64,000 bases of DNA, taken from the NCBI RefSeq assembly GCF_011074885.1, contig NC_054687.1, forward strand, positions 372,001-436,000, given 5' to 3'. A model generated the notes under the pieces. That model searched no databases. It saw only the letters and a list, made by a program, of their open reading frames with translations, and had not been told where the DNA came from. Below, in pieces: positions 38,601-46,861 of the stretch. Numbering within the stretch: the first letter of the stretch is position 1; the number at the start of each line of letters is the position of its first letter. This stretch comes from Brettanomyces bruxellensis. Taxonomy: Eukaryota; Ascomycota; Pichiomycetes; Pichiales; Pichiaceae. Position numbers and translations under genes: made by a program.

Positions 38601-38988
38601 CAAGTGCTGGTAAAAGTCCGTCCCAGTGTTTTTCAGGCAAATCAATATCGGCAATAGCTGCAACAATACGAGCAGTAGAATGCCTAATATTCTTTGATGG
38701 GTATGTGAATGCAAACTGTAGCAATGAATCCCTTATCTGCTGCTGAAGTGAAGGATCCTGTTTTTCCCATTGTTTACTAATGAGCTTTTTAGCTTCAACG
38801 GCAGCTAACTGCTTAATACCATCATTTCCGGAATTTTGCAAAATGTGAATTAAAGCTGGGAGGGCCCCAGTGTTAGGATAAAACTGCTTCTTTAACTGCT
38901 CTGTGGCCTGTTTAATAGCCTTACTATCTGGAGATAAAATCACAGATAAAGTTTGCTCCAACTGTTCTAAAAATTGATTGTCACTCAT
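35662..38988 (-). CDS. KAP123: Importin beta family karyopherin Kap123
   Basis: Kap123 imports ribosomal proteins and histones H3/H4 into the nucleus. The 1,108-residue protein is a HEAT-repeat solenoid from end to end. The N-terminus (QFLEQLEQTLSVI, then ALPALIHILQNSGND and KQLAAVEAKKLISKQW) and the C-terminus (ESTLGREENVDRLNQF, FLEGKYPGSV, PVLKAALS) match yeast Kap123 (1,113 residues), not the related Pse1/Kap121. Internal landmarks are LAINLPPQQVIQPVVKAAPAM, MTEDDIELRAQTFENISSMA and RGNAAYGVGVV. An acidic loop (DSEDEENENEEDDP, residues about 330-345) sits at a place where importins contact cargo or Ran. No frameshifts. Confidence 0.95.
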   Translation of the reverse strand: MSDNQFLEQLEQTLSVILSPDSKAIKQATEQLKKQFYPNTGALPALIHILQNSGNDGIKQLAAVEAKKLISKQWEKQDPSLQQQIRDSLLQFAFTYPSKNIRHSTARIVAAIADIDLPEKHWDGLLPALVSGAQNQQVQTREMATFIILCVLENFPLEWLGQTPSFLDLFGHTLQDSESIEVRTTSMSALEVISSYIEEDDKLIESLGDKFQNLLTVMITILKDSIGMGKQGSSASDPDFTKDMFTSFNSFVLLDMRLLGNHFFEIIKLMVDVMMASSLDNEIRDFALQTLIESVSYRKTKIIQAKLGPQLVECALRVACEADKDDVEAALDSEDEENENEEDDPASLALHLINMLAINLPPQQVIQPVVKAAPAMLSSQDPFERRAALLAIGISSEGAPDYFCSVLDKVIQIVVAGLKDSSLVVQAAALRMLSQLVEDLKDSVADYHSQLMGPIINIIDHTDKILVYKYATYALDTLVEYMGSSDVKQYMEPLMNKLFQMLERAQSSSLKSAIVSAIGSVAYAAGISFKPYFNPSIKFLSQFISNIDNIEGMTEDDIELRAQTFENISSMARAVRSEVFAPYAESFINAAYSAINSTSGRLREAGFAFISNIAKVYGFQFGGPFLEKIVPRICECLKQNEFDIVDDENLDSNEELSAEDLEEHFNVHTGVTVEKQVALVALNELATATGAEFTPFVPKVVETLLSQIDHSYAIREAAFSSLWKIVYSMYKVHGPSNDTVLALITKARDVTAKTLPDEYDTSMVLSCLDCLAEYIKSMGRIAVVDAKDQESLPSICGQLALLIKGEHISQELDKDEDVPSDEIDSSETEAAVYDSSLEVLVSLSHAFGENFHQLFNPFKQLVLAQANSKDKAKRVSCLGCLAEISNNMAGSNPYAQEFLQLFVEKLTSDLSTEVRGNAAYGVGVVIATSSGFDTTSAYGPVLHTLSKILATPDTDFKNEDGDDETKEVINRTIANACGCASRMALKNLQAASINDILPVMLARLPLQTAFEENKPIFDLIMKLYGDGNELILNSTPKIVDIFAEVFQKEADKDKLINESTLGREENVDRLNQFDSNETKLKVVELLKFLEGKYPGSVSSKPVLKAALS

Positions 38989-39961
38989 CTTGTTTATTGA
39001 TATATCTAGCCGGTAACCAAGGTCCCTTCTTTTTACGTCCCTTTGAGTGAATTTCTTCTCGTCTTTTTTCTGACTCTATATGCGGAAGAGTTGTAGATCT
39101 GTTAAATACCTTTTGGAGCGTGTGACTTGCTTATCCGGGTATATCTAAGCATTGGCATTAAGTAGGAGTGGGTAGAATTATAGCCCCAAATTCATAGTCA
39201 AAATTTTTTTTGGCCACAGGTGAAAAAAAAAAAAATTTAGTAGTGAAAAATATCCAGGATGCGAAAATACTTCACAAAATGCATTCTCTAGCATTGTGTC
39301 AAGCATTATGTACATCTGCACAAAGCAGCAATTACGTTCTTAGAGGGAAAAGAATGTTAAATGAAAGGAACAAACATTGTATATCCTGTAAACAGTCTTC
39401 AGGAGAGCATGCCTTTCTTTTTAATTATAAAGTCAGAGTTTAAACTTCATATATGTTCATACTTCAAGTTCCGTGGAATTAATGCAACTTAATAATCTTT
39501 CTTCCTTAAGATTTATCATGCCGGTTAATGCTTGTTGGCTTCAGTTCGCAATGAACTGAATTTTGAAGTGAAAAAAAATGAAAATAAAATTTTTCGACGT
39601 ATAAAATCTCGGAATAAAAAACAAGTATTTCGCGTCGGTAATTGAGAAAAATATGCATAAATTACATACATAACTGCTGAGGCCCCCAGCCAACAAGCAG
39701 GAAATATCAAACCAAGTTTCATTTACTAGTAAATAAAAAGGAACCCTGAAACAAAGCGCAGATGTAATAACCTCAAACGCAATGGAAAAAGAAAATCAGC
39801 AAATAGAAAATATTAAAAGCAATAAAAATAAAAGAAAAAAAGCATAGCTATTAGTGAATGATTCATGAAACCAAGGGCTAAAAAGTAAAAACTCCAACAC
39901 CGAAACGAATCCTGCAAACGCGGGTTTGCACGTCTAATTCATAATATCTAATATTCACCGA
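38989..39961. promoter_or_regulatory. KAP123 upstream/RNR2 downstream region, with a 12-bp inverted repeat
   Basis: About 0.97 kb between two minus-strand genes. A poly-T/poly-A pair (39200-39236) lies in the KAP123 promoter. The perfect 12-mer TGCTTGTTGGCT at 39529-39540 recurs in inverted form at 39688-39699. A minus-strand open frame of 65 codons (39722-39525) spans the repeat and starts with a hydrophobic stretch (GLIFPACWLGASAVMYVIYA). I do not call it as a gene, because the second half is low complexity and no family is recognised. Confidence 0.35.
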
Positions 39962-41191
39962 TTAGAAGTCCTCATTGAAAGAAATGTCGTTGTTAGAGCC
40001 TTCCAACTCTTTTGCCATAACACCAGCCTTCTGGTAGTCAGAAACTCTCTTCTCAAAGAAGTTAGTCTTACCAGCCAAGGAAATGTTCTCCATAAAGTCG
40101 AATGGATTGGTAGCATTGTAAACTTTCTCACATCCCAAAGCAATAAGCAATCTGTCGGCACAGAATTCAACATAATGGGCCATCATATCGAAGTTCATAC
40201 CAAGCAAAGAAACTGGGAGAGCATCACTCCAGAAAGTCTTCTCAATATTGACAGCCTCGGTCATAATTTTCTTAATAATAACCTTACTAGGTGGATGCTT
40301 CAAATGAGAGAACAAGAGGCATGCAAAATCAGTATGTAGACCCTCATCCCTGCAAATAAGCTCATTGGAGAAGGTAAGTCCAGGCATCAAACCTCTCTTC
40401 TTCAACCAGAAGATAGAGGCAAACGAGCCAGAGAAGAAAACACCCTCGATGGCAGCAAAGGCAACCAATCTTTCAGCATACAAAGCATCATCATTGTTTA
40501 TCCATCTCAAAGCCCATAGAGCCTTTTCCTTAATAGGTGGAATGGTATGGATAGCATTGAACAAGTAGTCGGACTCCTTCTTGTCGGTGATGTACGTTTC
40601 AAGTAAAAGAGAGTAGGTCTCAGAGTGGATGTTCTCAACCATAATCTGGAAACCGTAAAAGGCTCTTGCTTCTGGCAATTGAACCTGCTTCATGAAATTT
40701 TGTGCCAAGTTCTCGTCAACAATTCCATCAGAAGCGGCAAAAAATGCCAAAACACGCGATATAAAGTATCTCTCGTTGGCATTCATCTTGTTGTTCCAGT
40801 CAGTCAAGTCCTTAGAGAGATCAATCTCCTCAGCAGTCCAAAAAGAGGCCTCCGCCTTCTTATACATTTGCCATATATCATCGTACTGAATAGGGAACAT
40901 CACAAATCTGTGTATGTTCTCCTTAAGCAAAGGCTCGCTTGATTCCAACTTTCTGATTTCGTCACGATGGGCCTTGAATGGCTTAAGGAACTCAGCATGT
41001 TCAGCCCATCTTTTCTTCTCCAGTCCCTCGACAGGCTCGAAGTTGTCGTAATTTCTGATATAATCAGAATCAGTTGAAAGTCCTGCCTTCTTTGAAGCTT
41101 CAGCTTTAACCTCAGCAGCCTCAGTCTCTGGCTTCTTGCCGATACCTAGTTTTGAAAGATCGTCTGTCACTGAATTTATTGGTGCGGACAT
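39962..41191 (-). CDS. RNR2: Ribonucleotide reductase small subunit (radical-bearing R2)
   Basis: Rnr2 holds the diferric tyrosyl radical that ribonucleotide reductase needs to make dNTPs. The 409-residue protein keeps the R2 core: [16 protein letters not shown] with the first metal ligands, [20 protein letters not shown], the radical tyrosine in [44 protein letters not shown] and the C-terminal FNEDF tail that docks to the large subunit. The full ligand set separates it from Rnr4, which has lost several of these residues. Residues 1-60 form the flexible N-terminus. Length is near that of yeast Rnr2 (399). Three ACGCGT sites lie upstream, consistent with S-phase control. Strong codon bias fits a highly expressed gene. 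Confidence 0.96.
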   Translation of the reverse strand: MSAPINSVTDDLSKLGIGKKPETEAAEVKAEASKKAGLSTDSDYIRNYDNFEPVEGLEKKRWAEHAEFLKPFKAHRDEIRKLESSEPLLKENIHRFVMFPIQYDDIWQMYKKAEASFWTAEEIDLSKDLTDWNNKMNANERYFISRVLAFFAASDGIVDENLAQNFMKQVQLPEARAFYGFQIMVENIHSETYSLLLETYITDKKESDYLFNAIHTIPPIKEKALWALRWINNDDALYAERLVAFAAIEGVFFSGSFASIFWLKKRGLMPGLTFSNELICRDEGLHTDFACLLFSHLKHPPSKVIIKKIMTEAVNIEKTFWSDALPVSLLGMNFDMMAHYVEFCADRLLIALGCEKVYNATNPFDFMENISLAGKTNFFEKRVSDYQKAGVMAKELEGSNNDISFNEDF

Positions 41192-41462
41192 ATTTCTATA
41201 TTTCTTTATCTATAATAATTCGAACAAAGAATGAAATTTAAAAGGTTATCTGTATAAATATCGGATAACAACAGTTAGTATTAGTTTGGTAAAAAAATGT
41301 AATTCCAATAAAAAAACACGCAAGGTGCAAACTTTTTCTTCTCCACTCAGCTTTGTACTTTTCGCGTTCTTATATACTTAAGTCTCATCGTACTTTTTTT
41401 CTTCCACCCTGCGAGAAGTATTTTTTCATTGTGTACATTTTTTTCCCATCTCCTAAAAGCAC

Positions 41463-41476
41463 ATTGACGCGTCAAT
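41463..41476. promoter_or_regulatory. MCB-type site in a 14-bp palindrome upstream of RNR2
   Basis: ATTGACGCGTCAAT is a perfect palindrome centred on ACGCGT, the MluI cell-cycle box bound by MBF (Mbp1/Swi6). It is 272 bp upstream of the RNR2 start codon. RNR genes are established MBF targets in yeasts, so function is plausible, but no experiment is implied. Confidence 0.55.
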
Positions 41477-41998
41477 ATCCTAGCGGAGATTATGTGGGCA
41501 AGCAAATCGGAATAACATTAAGCATGGAAGATCTAAAGCATGATAATTTCTTTATTCAATTGATAACAATGTGTGTTACTTCACAATAGCGAAAGTTTGC
41601 AAAAATGGCAATCTTATTCCTTACTCCTAACAATAACTTACGGCTTTCAAGTTGTTGCAACTTTGTGCAGGTCTTCTCTCTTTCTACCCCATATTTTCTT
41701 GGACTCTTAGTTTAACGTCTTATAATTATTTACTATTTAGTTCGTCTATTTAAATGTTTTGCCCTAATGATTAGAGAGTTTAATCAAATTCCTACTTTGT
41801 TGGACAATTCAAATCGACAAGCTGCTTCTGTTTCAGCTTGTGATGTAATTTGTTGTGTAATAATCGAATTATGATGTCGTAAAATGAATCCATATAGCAT
41901 TCGTCAGTTTTTTTTTGTTGTTGTTGTTTTTGTGCCATTAATTGTCTTAGTCAGCAGTATTTTAATCATTGCTCGCTCCCAAACGACTGAAAATACGC

Positions 41999-42004
41999 AC
42001 GCGT
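41999..42004. promoter_or_regulatory. MCB-type site (ACGCGT)
   Basis: Second ACGCGT, within TACGCACGCGTAAA, near the middle of the RNR2/HAT2 region. It is about 810 bp from either start codon, so its target is unclear. Confidence 0.4.
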
Positions 42005-42080
42005 AAATTGACCAATCAAATTTTTATACTCGAGCTTGTTCTGCTGGAATTTTAATCGTACATTCCTAATATGTTTGTTT

Positions 42081-42086
42081 ACGCGT
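42081..42086. promoter_or_regulatory. MCB-type site (ACGCGT)
   Basis: Third ACGCGT, within TTTACGCGTGTC, 77 bp from the second and about 730 bp upstream of the HAT2 start. Close pairing of two sites is typical of MBF-controlled promoters. Confidence 0.4.
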
Positions 42087-42815
42087 GTCTATTCCTTGAA
42101 GAATTGTGTAAAACTTGTGCGTCCCACTACGCCGTCATTGAAAGTGAGCTGCTTTTTCTGACGACTTAACTATACACATTATAATCCTTCTCCTCAAGTT
42201 TATACTTAACTCCGATATAATATTTTTTGCTTTTTTTGCCGGAACAGGGACAATAAACACGTTTCTACGCTATTCACAACTCTGTTCACAACCTCTTTAG
42301 TTTCAGGCTTCCTTTCTTTAAGACATTTCACTCCAGAGATCTCGCCGAGTTTCGTATCATACTTGCCTGTCTATTTTTAAAGTAGTAAATGCCCATTTGT
42401 TGAAAATTCTCCGCTTTTCGCTTTCACTTGATTATTTTTTGTCTTATGGCAAGTTGCATGTGAATAATATGCTAAGCAGAATAGACATATGTTTCAATAC
42501 AATTTGCATGTTCAACTTCATCTTCACCTAGCTGCTAGAGGGTTGGTTATTGTATCAGCTACCATTTGGAACGAACAAAATAATATATGGCTGACCATCG
42601 CTATCCATCCTTACATTGTTTATATGTTCGCAATTTTCTTTTTTTTTAGGGGAACTTTTTTCATCTAATCATTCGTGTTCTTCCTCCCTTCTTATCGCTT
42701 CGGCAGTCTGGCGTATTATTCCTTATTTCACGCAAGAGACACATTTTTTATAAGTGGCTCATAAGAAGAATTCACGAATACTTACCATTTGAATCTAATC
42801 GGTGGAACTAACAAA

Positions 42816-44443
42816 ATGGTTTCTGCGACAACCACAATCTCCTCTCCCAAGATGAAGAGTGCAAAAGGTATGCTTCCGGAGCTTAGATGACAACTTTCTT
42901 TTCCTTAATTTTGTACTAACAATATTCCTGCCTTATTTTTTTAGCTCTTAATGTTACAGAGCAGTATCAAATCAGTGAAAAGCTTATCAATGAGGGGTTT
43001 AAGGTCTGGAAGAAGGCATCACCTATGTTATACGATCTCATATATACATATTCATGTGATTGGCCAAGCTTAACTGTGCAGTGGCTCGAGGACTTGACAG
43101 CCAGTGCACAAAATAATTTGATTACTGCAAAATTTCTTCTTGGAACTCACACAACAGATGCACATCAAAATTACTTAAAATTGTACGGTGTTGACTTGCC
43201 ATCAACATTAGTTAGCGATGAGAATTTTGGATCACATTCAATTTCACAAATAGATCCTGTCGATACGGAAACATCTCAGAGAAGGCTTCATCTTTTGAGG
43301 AAGTGGAGACATCCTGGAGAGATCAATAAAGTTAGATTTGACGAACAATTGGGGCTTATTGCTACACAAACGAATAGTGGTGACATCCTTATATATGACT
43401 ACAATGATATTGCTTCAGACACATCTGTGCGTACTTTGAAGTATCATTTAAAAGAAGGATTTGGTTTGGAATGGAGTCCAACTTCACAAGGAAGATTGCT
43501 TTCCGGTAATGAAGATAGCAAAATTGCACTTTGGGACCTATCTTCCTTACGTGGTCAGCAAAGTAAGACTGTGATGAAACCTTCTCGTACACTTGCTACT
43601 CACACAGGAATAATCAACGACATATCGTGGAATTGTGCTTCGTCTGATACTTTTGCATCTATCAGTGATGATGGATCCTTGCAGATTCATGATTTAAGAG
43701 CAGCAGACAGCGATGTGGCTATTCGTGTTGATAAAGCGCATGAAGGAAAAGCCATTAATGCAGTTGAGTTTCATCCCGCATTATCATCCTTTTTGAGTAC
43801 TGGTGCAGTTGACGGCTCAATTTCATGTTGGGATTTGAGAGATGTCTCCGCACCTGTGAAAAAGCTTTATGGACATACTGGGCCTGTTCTCAATCTAAAG
43901 TTTAAGGATAACTTAATGCTGTCGACATCGGTAGACCGCAGAGTATTACTATGGGATTTGAATAGAATTTCAGGACAAGATTCAAGGGAACATGATAGAA
44001 ATGATGAAAATGCTGATGCAAGTCTAATATTTGTTCATGGTGGACATACCGGCCGACTTTGTGAGGCCGACTGGCATCCTAAGCTTGATAATGTTGTTAT
44101 TAGCTGTGCTGAAGACAGTCTTGTGGAAATATGGAGGCCTTTGCATATAGAGGATGAATTCGACTATGAAGAGCAAGAGGCTGAAGAAAGGAAAGATGAG
44201 GAAGAAGAAGAGCAAAAAAATAAGCAACATGAGGAGGCCGGTGTTTCAAAAAATGAGTTGAACAAGCATGTTAATGAGGCAAATGTTACGGTAAAGGCTG
44301 AATCTGTCACGGAAAAATCTGATGACACTGCCATCAATAAGCCATCTGATACGGCTGCGATCATAGGTTCTAGCAATGGTGTGCAGCCGGATACAGCAAA
44401 TATTGATCACAAGCACCCAAGTAGAGATGTCAATATGGATTAA
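42816..44443 (+). CDS. HAT2: RbAp46/48-family WD40 histone chaperone, probably Hat2, one intron
   Basis: Hat2 binds histone H4 and the acetyltransferase Hat1. Exon 1 is 42816-42867 and exon 2 42945-44443, giving about 516 residues. The N-terminal helix (YQISEKLINEGFKVWKKAS, then MLYDLIYTYSCDWPSLTVQW) is the histone-binding signature of the family. LLGTHTTDAHQNYLKLYGVDLP is closest to Hat2 rather than Msi1. WD repeats end in IALWDL, ISCWDL, VLLWDL and VEIWRP. After the propeller there is an acidic, lysine- and glutamate-rich tail of about 115 residues that is absent from the 401-residue yeast Hat2. It is convergent with SPP1, 72 bp between stops. Msi1 is the alternative. Confidence 0.85.
42868..42944 (+). 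other. HAT2: HAT2 intron
   Basis: The intron starts GTATGC (last base differs from GTATGT), has TACTAAC at 42914-42920, a T-rich tract and the acceptor TTTTTAG ending at 42944; 77 nt. Splicing joins GCAAAAG to CTCTTAATG and places the conserved histone-binding helix behind 17 extra residues. Confidence 0.9.
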
Positions 44444-44515
44444 ATAATAATTTTTTTGTCATCTCTTTCTTTTATTGTACAAATATATATTATATATTAG
44501 GATCTTTCCCTCTAC

Positions 44516-45832
44516 TTACTTTGGCGTAATTCCCTGATGGATTACCGTAGATGCTGATTCATTTTTCAAAATGGGATTGTTTCTCCATTTTTCCCATAGT
44601 CGTCTATTCTCCTCCTGCTTCACTTTATCTTTCTCTTTTCTCAACGTGTTTATCTCCTCACTTATACTTGCAATATTTGAATCCAAACTATCATATATGG
44701 TTGTATACCATGTCAGATGTTTACTACATTTCTTTCTATCCTTTACGCACAGTCCGCAAAATATTGTTAGTTCTTTATCAACAATACAGCCATCCGACTT
44801 TATATTTGAATTCATTTCTCCCTCTGATTGTTCTCTACTGACATCCTCCCTTTGTTCGTCCTCGGTAATTTGTAACCGTTTCCTTAGCAACTTAAACTCC
44901 GTCAATATTCCTTTCTCATTAATAGAAAATGAGTTATCCCATCCAACAACAGATTTATACCTCTCACCGTTTGTGAATTTAATCCAGCTATTACCCAAAA
45001 GCTGTAGGCTAGTGTCGTAACCACAAATGTCAGTTTTCGCAGTACGTTTTGATGCTTTACCGTTCTTCCCATTTCGATTTCTTTTACTACCACCCTTTCC
45101 ATTTTGTGATTTCAAGTCAACCGAGGAAATTTTCGTATTCTCATCTAAAATTGCTTTGGTCAGTTGCTCATTTAATTTCTTCACTAAACCACGAAGCTTC
45201 ATTAGGTATTTCAGTTTGCTTTCATATGTTCTCTCCAGTTTCTCGAGATTTCCAATATTTACATCTATACTAGCCAGTCTTTCTTTGGTTTGCTCACTCA
45301 TTAGGTTAACCAATGATTTCCCTGAAATCTTGTCAAAAATGGGTAGAGTCATGCCCAATGCTTTAAACTCTGAGTAGTTTGCAATACTGATTGCCTCTTT
45401 TGTAAAAAGTGCATTCACACTTGTCGTTTCCTTTTCTGATTTTCGAACTACATCAACAACATAATCTTTCATAAACTTCACTCCATGGGCATCACAGCAA
45501 TATTTTGATGTTTGTCCTGTTACAATGTCCACCCTCGCAGGTTTATAGCATTCTGGCAATCGGCACTTGCGCTTATATTGTGTCTTACCTCTTCCAAAAA
45601 GTTCATCACAAAACACACAATAAAACTTGCTAATTAGATCTTTATACTTCTTGTCTAAATGCATGCATTTAAAATGAAACCATTGATCACAACCATCACA
45701 GGCTACCATCAACTCACCATTATCAGGTTTCCGACAAACGCAGTACAATTGCTCAGAGTTAAGGCTAAATTTCGGCGCCTTTTGAAACTTGCTGTACTGC
45801 TGTTCCAGATTTTTCTTGTGGTCATTAAGCAT
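44516..45832 (-). CDS. SPP1: COMPASS subunit Spp1 (PHD finger, Cfp1 family)
   Basis: Spp1 is the H3K4me3-reading subunit of the Set1 complex (COMPASS) and links it to meiotic break sites. From the ATG at 45832 the protein has 438 residues. The PHD finger occupies residues about 29-78: YCVCRKPDNGELMVACDGCDQ, FHFKCMHLDKKY, YCVFCDE, with all Cys4-His-Cys3 ligands. A second cysteine cluster (KRKCRLPECYKPARV, KYCCDAHG) is the C-terminal zinc-binding part shared with Cfp1. Coiled-coil segments follow, and CGLCVKDRKKCSKHLTWY lies near residue 365. The open frame continues ten codons upstream without an ATG, so 45832 is the start. It is larger than yeast Spp1 (353). Confidence 0.9.
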   Translation of the reverse strand: MLNDHKKNLEQQYSKFQKAPKFSLNSEQLYCVCRKPDNGELMVACDGCDQWFHFKCMHLDKKYKDLISKFYCVFCDELFGRGKTQYKRKCRLPECYKPARVDIVTGQTSKYCCDAHGVKFMKDYVVDVVRKSEKETTSVNALFTKEAISIANYSEFKALGMTLPIFDKISGKSLVNLMSEQTKERLASIDVNIGNLEKLERTYESKLKYLMKLRGLVKKLNEQLTKAILDENTKISSVDLKSQNGKGGSKRNRNGKNGKASKRTAKTDICGYDTSLQLLGNSWIKFTNGERYKSVVGWDNSFSINEKGILTEFKLLRKRLQITEDEQREDVSREQSEGEMNSNIKSDGCIVDKELTIFCGLCVKDRKKCSKHLTWYTTIYDSLDSNIASISEEINTLRKEKDKVKQEENRRLWEKWRNNPILKNESASTVIHQGITPK

Positions 45833-45978
45833 TATTACCTGTACTACACGCACCGAAAACAACCGACACTCGTTGGAATGGTAAATGGTTTTACTGCATG
45901 AGTTTTAAGCATTTTGAAACTCTTCTACATGTAGTCCAAAACATAAAAAAGCCGAGTTCAGGCAAAAAAATATGCTGA

Positions 45979-46049
45979 TGCGCGAGCCCGGAATCGAACT
46001 GGGGGCTCATCGATGGCAACGGTGAATTTTACCACTAAACCACTCGCGC
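45979..46049 (-). tRNA. tRNA-Gly (anticodon GCC)
   Basis: The minus-strand sequence is a 71-nt class I tRNA. It starts GCGCGAGTGGTTTAGTGG, has anticodon loop TTGCCAT with anticodon GCC, a T-arm with GTTCGATTC, and an acceptor 3' strand CTCGCGC pairing with GCGCGAG, then discriminator A. It is almost identical to yeast tRNA-Gly(GCC). An LTR cluster begins 110 bp upstream of its 5' end, the place where Ty1/copia and Ty3 elements prefer to insert. Confidence 0.97.
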
Positions 46050-46158
46050 TTCTGCGAATTTGTAAATGGTCGGACTGAAGCTAACAAAATATGATTTTCA
46101 ATAACCTGAAGTATAAGGATTTTTTAGATGATTACTAAATCAGTCTAAAGATATATAA

Positions 46159-46229
46159 TGTCGGACATATGAGAATATTACCTAGTATTAGGTAATCTAT
46201 TATTATATGTCATTAGATTTATTTGTTTT
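46159..46229 (+). mobile_element. Truncated LTR remnant (first 71 bp), plus orientation
   Basis: It begins TGTCGGACATATGAGAATAT and matches the first 71 bp of the LTR up to TTTATTTGTTTT, then stops where the next LTR copy begins. It contains the LTR's own small hairpin ATTACCTA-GTAT-TAGGTAAT. The missing downstream part is not found on the other side of the cluster, so it was lost by deletion or recombination. Confidence 0.85.
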
Positions 46230-46251
46230 TGTCGGACATATGAGAATATTA
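46230..46251 (+). mobile_element. Left 22 bp of a plus-strand solo LTR, split by the full-length element
   Basis: TGTCGGACATATGAGAATATTA is the start of an LTR. The sequence resumes at 53226 with TATTACCTAG on the far side of the full-length element. The last five bases here, TATTA (46247-46251), are repeated at 53226-53230 and form the target-site duplication. Confidence 0.88.
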
Positions 46252-46861
46252 TGTCGGAGTTAAGAGAGACCTTATGAGTTACTCCCGGGCTTTAGCTATC
46301 AAACTCCTTCTTTAATAGAACTAATAAGAACCTAGCAGTCGGGGAGATTCAGACAATTGTAAGGTCGGTTACCTAAGTGGGTGGATATAAATGTACCAAG
46401 TGGTCTGTGTGATAATGTTAATGCCTTTAACATTCTAACAATTGTGTATGTATCACCATAGAAGAAAATGAATTTACTTCCTTTACTCTGTTACCATCAA
46501 AGTGGAGTCGAACTAGTTGTATTGCAAAATAGGCTATCGGGTCTCGTCCCTTCGTAGAAGAAACAAGTTATATAAAAAGAGGTAAAGTAAAGTAAAAATA
46601 AAAAGGAAAATAAAGTGAGGTAATCATACATAATAAAAAAAAAGATTTAATTCTCAGAAACAGAATTATGATCGCGCATAATTATTTTTCTGCTGATTCC
46701 CTAACATACACAGTTAGTGCATTTTATCCAGGATTGTCTCTATTAGATATTATTCTAAATCTTCGTTATTTTAGAATAAGTTCAGATCTCAAAACAAATA
46801 AATCTAATGACATATAATAATAGATTACCTAATACTAGGTAATATTCTCATATGTCCGACA
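46252..46861 (-). repeat. 3' LTR of the full-length element
   Basis: 610 bp, plus-strand ends TGTCGGAGTTAAG and CATATGTCCGACA. The polypurine tract AAGGGAG precedes it on the sense strand at 46870-46864. The pol stop codon lies 26 bp inside this LTR. Confidence 0.92.

Larger units (their letters stand above)
41192..42815. promoter_or_regulatory. Divergent RNR2/HAT2 intergenic region
   Basis: A 1.6-kb region without a gene that I can support. It contains three ACGCGT sites (listed separately). A TATTTATA-like box (minus strand) near 41250-41260 could serve RNR2. Poly-T tracts occur at 41910-41935. The open frame 41353-41589 has no family resemblance. Confidence 0.45.

Noticed and set aside
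46159..46251. Tandem short repeats read as a CRISPR-like or satellite array
   Set aside because: Both units are the start of the LTR and are explained by nested insertions.
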